NCBI RefSeq assembly: GCF_020103725.1
Contig: NZ_JAHXBG010000017.1
Span: 1 to 64,000, forward strand
Direction: 5' to 3'
DNA length: 64,000 nucleotides
DNA from: Hyalangium gracile
Lineage (GTDB): Bacteria > Myxococcota > Myxococcia > Myxococcales > Myxococcaceae
Part shown: piece after piece, positions 59,322-64,000 of the stretch
Numbering within the stretch: the first letter of the stretch is position 1
Layout of the letters: the number at the start of each line of letters is the position of its first letter
Made by a program: the position numbers and the translations under genes
Notes under the pieces: model-generated
What the model was told of the DNA's origin: nothing
Database searches by the model: none
What the model saw: only the letters and a program-made list of their open reading frames with translations

Positions 59322-60200
59322 GTGAACCGCTCCCCCCTGCTGCTGACGCTCCTTTCGCTGGGGATCGCCACGTCCGTCGTGCTGATCGCCAGCTGTCTGC
59401 CGGAGCCCCATGAGCTGGTGGGCCGCCCGTGTGACGCGGAGCACGGGTGCGAGGACGCGGAGCTGACGTGCTGCCGCGGCACGTGCCAGCTCGCCTCCGA
59501 GGTGCCGGTGTGCGAGGGGCCCGGGGGAACGGATGGCGGGATGGACGGAGGCTCCGTCGACGGAGGCTCCACGGATGGAGGCGGCGGCGACGGGGGCACC
59601 CTGCCCGACGCGGGCCCCGGGGATGGGGGCGCGGGGGATGGAGGCACCGGCATGGTGGATGGCGGGAGCCCCCTGGATGCGGGCTGTCCTCCCAACCTCC
59701 TGCCTGCGGGGGGCTTCGAGCAGGCCGTGGAGGTGAACGACTACGCGGAGACCGGCGCCGGGCGCCTCTCCCGGAGCTCCGCCCGGGTGCGCACGGGGAC
59801 GGGCGCGCTGCAGGTGCAGAGGGACACCAGCCAGTCGGATGACTTCTTCGGGGCCCAGCTGAGCGAGAACCTGCTCGCGTCGAAGGTCCGCGTGGGCCCC
59901 ACCTACTGCGTGGCCGCCTGGATGAACCGGGGGAGCGTGGCCGGAGAGCTGCGGCTCTACCCGCGGCGCTTCAGCTCGAGCGGCTACGACTCGAGCCTCG
60001 ACACCCGGGGAGACAAGCAGACCCTCACGGATGATGCCTGGCACCTGTTCCTCTACGGCATCTCCCTGAACGCCACCTACAACTACTCCATCAACTTCCG
60101 CACCTCGGCGGACACCGCCGATGGCACCGCCTACTACGTGGATGATGTGCGGGTGTGGGAGTCGCTCGATGGGGGCTGCGAGTCCCGGTGCGCGCCCTGA
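59322..60200 (+). CDS. Lipoprotein with DGG spacer and galactose-binding-like domain
   Basis: 292 residues from GTG 59322, chosen because a lipoprotein signal follows (LLLTLLSLGIATSVVLIASC). The mature start is Cys-rich (CDAEHGCEDAELTCCRGTCQ), a small disulfide module common in myxobacterial lipoproteins. Residues about 75-125 are a DGG-rich spacer (GGSVDGGSTDGGGGDGG). Residues about 130-285 look like a carbohydrate-binding, galactose-binding-like domain (LLPAGGFEQAVEVNDYAETG, TYCVAAWMNRGSV, YYVDDVRVWESLDGG). It is probably exposed on the surface. The divergent gene is the GT2 glycosyltransferase. Confidence 0.78.
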   Translation: MNRSPLLLTLLSLGIATSVVLIASCLPEPHELVGRPCDAEHGCEDAELTCCRGTCQLASEVPVCEGPGGTDGGMDGGSVDGGSTDGGGGDGGTLPDAGPGDGGAGDGGTGMVDGGSPLDAGCPPNLLPAGGFEQAVEVNDYAETGAGRLSRSSARVRTGTGALQVQRDTSQSDDFFGAQLSENLLASKVRVGPTYCVAAWMNRGSVAGELRLYPRRFSSSGYDSSLDTRGDKQTLTDDAWHLFLYGISLNATYNYSINFRTSADTADGTAYYVDDVRVWESLDGGCESRCAP

Positions 60201-60216
60201 CCGGGTGCGGAAACAC

Positions 60217-60253
60217 AAAGGGGGCTCCCACTCGCGAGCGGGAACCCCCTTCG
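60217..60253 (+). terminator. Hairpin terminator after the DGG lipoprotein gene
   Basis: GGGGGCTCCC (60220-60229) pairs with GGGAACCCCC (60240-60249) across a loop containing CTCGCGAG, followed by TTC. One mismatch lies in the stem. It starts 20 nt behind the stop. Confidence 0.6.
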
Positions 60254-60575
60254 GCCGTCACACCCGACTCCCCCCTCACTGGCAGGCGGGCAGGGCAAGC
60301 TGCGTTTCTGCTGGACTGCCAGGTCGGCGCTCCGGTCCTCGGCGAAGGCCGCCCTCATCTGCACGGACTCCACTACAAGCCTCGGGCCAACGGTAAGTGG
60401 CTGAAAACACAAGGCGCTCATGTGCTCTTGAAGCGGCCTTGGAGTATGCGCGCGCGCGCCACATGTCCTCGGAGTGGGACAGGCGCGCGAGGGGGGAAAC
60501 CCGAGGGGGGGTAAAAGGGACTCGGTATGCGTGCGCGATATAGACTCGAGGCCCCTTCGTTGGACTGAGGACAGG
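60254..60575. other. Intergenic stretch upstream of the kinase operon
   Basis: About 320 bases without a supported gene. It must hold the promoter of the TPR/kinase/activator operon. No RNA gene or recognised riboswitch was seen; a GGGGG tract near 60490-60515 precedes the likely transcription start region. Confidence 0.4.
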
Positions 60576-61490
60576 ATGCTGTCGCTGCTGTCTGTCGCCA
60601 CATGGCTCGTTGCCGCCAACCCTCAGCTCGATGAGGGGCGTGCCCTCTACCAGTCCCTGCGCTACGAGCGTGCCGCCGAGAAGCTGCGGCTGGCCACCCA
60701 GGCGCCCGGGGCGACTCCCGAGGAGCGCATCGCCAGCTATGACTTGCTGGCGCGCTCGCTGGCCGCCCTGGGCCGCATGGATGAGGTGAAGTCCACCTAC
60801 CGGGACCTGCTGCGCCTGGAGCCGCACGCCCCCGTCCCGCTCGACGCGGCGCCGAAGATTCGCGAGGCCTTCATGCAGGCCAAGGAGGGGCTCTACCGGC
60901 GCGACTACGTGGAGCTGGAGCAGCAGCAGGCGCCCCCCGGCAGGGTGGCGGTGCGTGTCATCGATCCCTGGGGGCTGGTGAAGGGGATGCGGATGCAGGT
61001 GCGAGGCCCCGGAGGCTTCACGCCGCTACCCCTCACGCGCGATGCCCACGGCGCCATCGGCGAACTGCCTCCGGCGGATGACGATGGCACCGTCACCCTC
61101 TATGTGGAGGCGCAGGACGAGAAGGGGCAGGGGGTGGCCTGGCTGGGCTCGCCCGAGCGGCCGCTGGCGTTCCGTGGGGTGCCTCGGGCCGGACTGCCGT
61201 CGGCGCGCTCCGAGGTGGCCTCGGCGGCGGAGCCACAGGACTCGGGTGGCAAGGGCATCTCCTGGGGAGGCTGGGCGCTGGCGGGCGCCTCGGTGGCGGC
61301 GGCGGGCATCGGCACCGTGCTGGCCATTCAGTCCTCCAACGACTCGCGCGCGGCGGACCAGGCCCCATGGGCGTCGGAGACCCGGGCGTTGGATGAGCGG
61401 GCCCGGAGCAAGGCCCGCCAGTCCCAACTCTTCTTCGGAGGCGCGCTGGTGGGCGGTGCGGGCGCGGTCGTCCTCCTCACGGCTTTCTGA
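60576..61490 (+). CDS. TPR-containing protein with two transmembrane segments, kinase operon
   Basis: 304 residues. ATG 60576 has a GAGG ribosome-binding site and gives a short signal (MLSLLSVATWLVAANP). Residues about 20-110 are TPR helices (LDEGRALYQSLRYERAAEKL, YDLLARSLAALGRMDEVKST). A beta-sandwich-like part at about 125-205 follows (VAVRVIDPWGLVKGMRMQVR, DDDGTVTLYVEAQDEKG). Two hydrophobic segments lie at about 228-250 (GWALAGASVAAAGIGTVLAI) and 282-303 (LFFGGALVGGAGAVVLLTAF). It ends in TGATG overlap with the kinase gene. Its role is probably to sense or scaffold for that kinase. Confidence 0.78.
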   Translation: MLSLLSVATWLVAANPQLDEGRALYQSLRYERAAEKLRLATQAPGATPEERIASYDLLARSLAALGRMDEVKSTYRDLLRLEPHAPVPLDAAPKIREAFMQAKEGLYRRDYVELEQQQAPPGRVAVRVIDPWGLVKGMRMQVRGPGGFTPLPLTRDAHGAIGELPPADDDGTVTLYVEAQDEKGQGVAWLGSPERPLAFRGVPRAGLPSARSEVASAAEPQDSGGKGISWGGWALAGASVAAAGIGTVLAIQSSNDSRAADQAPWASETRALDERARSKARQSQLFFGGALVGGAGAVVLLTAF

Positions 61491-63331
61491 TGGACGCTTC
61501 GACGGGCATCCCCCTGGGTCGCTACATGCTGGGCGAGAAGCTCGCCAGCGGAGGCATGGGGGAGGTCTTCGTGGCGGTGCAGCGGGGCCTGGAGGGCTTC
61601 GAGAAGCCGCTGGCCATCAAGCTGCTGCTGCCCCACCTCGTCGAAGAGTCGCACGTGGTGAAGATGTTCCTGGACGAGGCGCGCCTGTGCGCGCGGATGA
61701 GCCACCCCAACATCGTCCAGATCCTCGACCTGGGCCGGGAGGAGGAGCGCTACTTCCTGGCGATGGAGCTGGTGCGCGGCGTCTCGCTCATCAAGCTGGT
61801 GCGGGTGCTCGTCGCCCAGCAGCGGACGCTGAGCGCGCCGCTCATCCTCCACGTGGCGCGCGCGCTGCTGGACGCGCTGCACTACGCGCACACCCTCACC
61901 GGGCCGGACGGCAAGCCGCTGGGGCTCATCCACCGGGACGTGACGCCGCACAACATCCTGGTGTCCATCAACGGCGAGGTGAAGCTGACGGACTTCGGCA
62001 TCGCCAAGGTGCAGGCGGCGGTGGGGCAGACGCGGCCGGGCGTGGTGCGCGGGAAGATGGACTACCTGGCGCCGGAGCAGCTGCGCTTCGAGCGGCTGGA
62101 CTCGCGGGTGGATCAGTTCGCCGCGGGGCTCACCCTCTTCTTCCTGGCCACCGGGCGCTCCCCCTTCGCGCGCAGCAACACCCAGGAGTCGCTGAAGGCT
62201 ATCCAGCACGATCCGCTCCCGATGCTGGAGACGCTGCGGCCGGATCTGCCGCGCGGGCTGGTGGAGGCCATCAAGCGGGCCACCGAGAAGGACCCCAGCC
62301 GTCGCTTCGCCAGCATGCTCGCCTTCCGTGAGGCGCTGCCCCCGCCCTCGGCCGCCGAGCGCCCCGAGCTGCTGGGCGCCCTGGTGCGGGAGGTGTGTCC
62401 CACGGTGGTGGGCACGCTCGACCGGGCCTCGCGCACCCTGGCGGCGCTCAATGCCGCCTCGGGAGGCATCGTCGCTTCGCCTCGGCCCGGGACGCTGAGC
62501 ATGTCCCAGGACGCCGGGGCGTTGCAGGCGGGCACGTTGCCCGGACAGCCCGACTCGCACGCGATGACGCTCTCCGAGCCGTCCCTGTCGCCGGTGGGCA
62601 CCGTCACCGAGACGGTGCTGCCGGAGGGGACGGTCGCCGCGCCGAACATGGCGGAGCTGGAGCCCTCGCGAGGCGACGCGGCGCCCTACGTTCCTCGGCC
62701 CGCGGAGGAGCGGGGGGATGGGACCGTCCCCATGGAGCCTCCGCCGCTGAGGCGTCCGCTGCCCTGGGGCGCGATCGCGGGCGTGGCGGTGGGGCTGCTC
62801 CTGGTGGCGGGAGGCCTGGTGGGGTGGAAGGTGATGGGCGCCCGAGGGCAGGCCCGCCCGCCGCCGCCGGAACCTCCGGGTGCCGAGACGACGCAGACCT
62901 CCGATGGAGGGGTCGGCAAGGAAGAGTCGGGGACGAAGGTCGAGCCCGCCCCGGGCAGCCAATCCAACCCGCCGCCTGGGAATCCGCTCCAGGTGGAGCC
63001 GCCGTCGCCGACTCCGACTCCGACCCAGGTGGAGCCGCCGCCGCCGACCCCGGCTCCGACGACTCCTGCTTCCACGGATCCGGCACCGCCCGTGAAAGGG
63101 ACGGGCCCAGCCAGGCCACGCAAAGTTGGCCTGCTGACCCTGGATGCCGAGCCCTGGGGCGATGTCCGCATCTCTGGGAAGAGCGTCGGACAGACGCCCC
63201 TGGCGAAGCTCAGCGTCCCCGCGGGGAACGTGGACATCGAGATACGCAATCCCGAGACCGGTAAGATGGCTCGCAAGCGGGTGAAGGTGCAGCCTGGCAA
63301 GGAGACCTTCGTGAAGCTGGAGCTAAAGTGA
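61490..63331 (+). CDS. Membrane serine/threonine protein kinase with PEGA domain
   Basis: 613 residues, PknB/Hanks type. Glycine loop ASGGMGEVF at about 19-27, catalytic Lys44, HRDVTPHN at 148-155 (a myxobacterial variant of HRDLKPEN), DFG at 168-170 and APEQ in the activation segment. Residues about 300-425 are a linker; a transmembrane helix at about 428-449; a Pro/Thr-rich external part; and a C-terminal PEGA domain (LLTLDAEPWGDVRISGKSVG, about 545-613). It overlaps the TPR gene (TGATG) and the activator gene (GTGA), so all three are coupled. It may phosphorylate the FHA partner. Confidence 0.93.
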   Translation: MDASTGIPLGRYMLGEKLASGGMGEVFVAVQRGLEGFEKPLAIKLLLPHLVEESHVVKMFLDEARLCARMSHPNIVQILDLGREEERYFLAMELVRGVSLIKLVRVLVAQQRTLSAPLILHVARALLDALHYAHTLTGPDGKPLGLIHRDVTPHNILVSINGEVKLTDFGIAKVQAAVGQTRPGVVRGKMDYLAPEQLRFERLDSRVDQFAAGLTLFFLATGRSPFARSNTQESLKAIQHDPLPMLETLRPDLPRGLVEAIKRATEKDPSRRFASMLAFREALPPPSAAERPELLGALVREVCPTVVGTLDRASRTLAALNAASGGIVASPRPGTLSMSQDAGALQAGTLPGQPDSHAMTLSEPSLSPVGTVTETVLPEGTVAAPNMAELEPSRGDAAPYVPRPAEERGDGTVPMEPPPLRRPLPWGAIAGVAVGLLLVAGGLVGWKVMGARGQARPPPPEPPGAETTQTSDGGVGKEESGTKVEPAPGSQSNPPPGNPLQVEPPSPTPTPTQVEPPPPTPAPTTPASTDPAPPVKGTGPARPRKVGLLTLDAEPWGDVRISGKSVGQTPLAKLSVPAGNVDIEIRNPETGKMARKRVKVQPGKETFVKLELK

Positions 63332-64000
63332 GCACCGGGGGCGACAAGGAGCAGAAGCCTGGGGGGCCCATGGACTTCGCCACGGGGGAGATCTCCTCCG
63401 GCAAGACCGTGGATCTGACGGTCTCCGAGGGCCCCGGCGGCCTGGAGCCCGTGGTGGTCGAGGCCATCGAGGGGCCTGGCCGCGGGGCGCGCGCCACGCT
63501 GTCCTCGGGCACCCTGCTGGTGGGGAGCGACTCCGCGTGCGAGCTGCCGCTGGAGGATCCGACGGTGTCCCGCCGTCACGTGGTGCTCGAGCTGCTGGCA
63601 GGCGCGGTGCGGGTGAGGGACCTCGGCAGCCGCAACGGCACGCGCTACCTCGGGGCGCGCATCCGCGAGGCGCGGGTCCCCGTCGGTGGCTCGGTGACGG
63701 TGGGGAAGACCACGCTGCGCATCAGCCCGGCCAAGGCCTCGCGGCGTGTCCTCAGCGAGCGCGAGGAGCTGCACGGGCTGCTCGGCAAGTCGGTGGCCAT
63801 GCGTCAGCTCTTCGCGGACCTCGAGCGGCTGGGGCCCCAGAAGGCCCCGGTGCTCATTCGCGGCGAGACGGGCTCGGGCAAGGAGATGGTGGCGCGGGCG
63901 CTGCACGCCCTGTCCGGCCCCGAGGAGAGCCGCGGGCCCTTCGTCGTCTTCGACTGCTCGTCCGTCAGCCCCAACCTGCTGGAGAGCGAGCTGTTCGGCC
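63328..64000 (+). CDS. FHA-domain sigma-54-dependent transcription activator, truncated by window edge
   Basis: The GTG at 63328 overlaps the kinase stop. The visible 224 residues contain a FHA domain at about 60-135 (GTLLVGSDSACELPLEDPTV, SRRHVVLELL, RDLGSRNGTRY), which reads phosphothreonine, then the start of an AAA+ sigma-54 activator domain (GKSVAMRQLFADLERLGPQK, Walker A GETGSGKE, FVVFDCSSVSPNLLESELFG). The Cys-Ser-Ser for the usual Asn-Cys in that block is common in myxobacterial FHA activators. The partner kinase directly upstream makes a phospho-signalling pair controlling sigma-54 promoters. The rest lies beyond the window. Confidence 0.9.
   Translation, partial: MSTGGDKEQKPGGPMDFATGEISSGKTVDLTVSEGPGGLEPVVVEAIEGPGRGARATLSSGTLLVGSDSACELPLEDPTVSRRHVVLELLAGAVRVRDLGSRNGTRYLGARIREARVPVGGSVTVGKTTLRISPAKASRRVLSEREELHGLLGKSVAMRQLFADLERLGPQKAPVLIRGETGSGKEMVARALHALSGPEESRGPFVVFDCSSVSPNLLESELFG

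Overview
The window comes from a GC-rich member of the Myxococcota, most likely the Cystobacterineae (Archangium/Cystobacter/Hyalangium/Stigmatella type). The reasons are a dense chromosome with many ATGA/GTGA gene overlaps, many lipoproteins, Asp/Gly-rich (DGG) linkers, DUF4139 and choice-of-anchor proteins, a serine/threonine kinase with an HRDVTPHN catalytic loop next to an FHA sigma-54 activator, and SitA-type polymorphic toxin lipoproteins. No database search was possible; all calls come from reading the sequence.

Layout. 0-0.8 kb is the edge of an accessory patch: the tail of a transposase-like gene, a frameshifted SitA5-family toxin lipoprotein without an immunity gene, and a tRNA/tmRNA-like 3' end that could be an old attachment site. 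0.8-5.2 kb holds a PAS-PAS-GAF histidine kinase, a secreted polysaccharide lyase with a discoidin domain, and a VOC protein with a histone-like Lys/Ala tail. 5.3-13.9 kb is a divergent envelope-stress-like locus: a lipoprotein and two DUF4139 proteins on the minus strand (one with a 1-nt frameshift in a C run) face an ECF sigma factor coupled to an anti-sigma/TPR/CHAT-protease fusion. 13.9-21.5 kb carries a DsbA-type isomerase, a GH88 glucuronyl hydrolase that could work downstream of the lyase, a glutathione transferase and a GT9/GT4 pair. 21.5-29.6 kb has two divergent coupled operons: a secreted PIG-L deacetylase, a one-helix miniprotein and an SSS symporter on one side, and a complete bshC-bshB-bshA bacillithiol set on the other. 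29.6-43.8 kb holds a DUF2911 protein, a cupin, a His/Gly-rich choice-of-anchor A lipoprotein, an AraC regulator divergent from an old yellow enzyme, an M1 aminopeptidase, an envelope pair and a redox operon (di-haem peroxidase, Tat metallophosphoesterase, SoxA-like cytochrome).

43.8-49.9 kb is a decay zone and the main accessory island: remnants of an unknown gene, a conserved lipoprotein-like gene, an IS630 transposase and a SIR2 gene lie next to an apparently intact SitA-like AHH-nuclease toxin with an Imm11/DUF1629 immunity gene. This cassette is flanked by 42-bp imperfect direct repeats (47464-47505 and 49621-49662). A 31-nt fragment matching the SoxA-like cytochrome gene sits beside the distal repeat.

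49.9-64 kb returns to core-like genes: a 1118-residue DNRLRE plus beta-propeller lipoprotein, a Sel1-repeat protein, a TPR membrane protein, MreB, a CmpB-like membrane protein, a GT2 glycosyltransferase, a DGG-linker lipoprotein, and a coupled operon of TPR protein, Ser/Thr kinase and FHA/sigma-54 activator that runs off the right edge.
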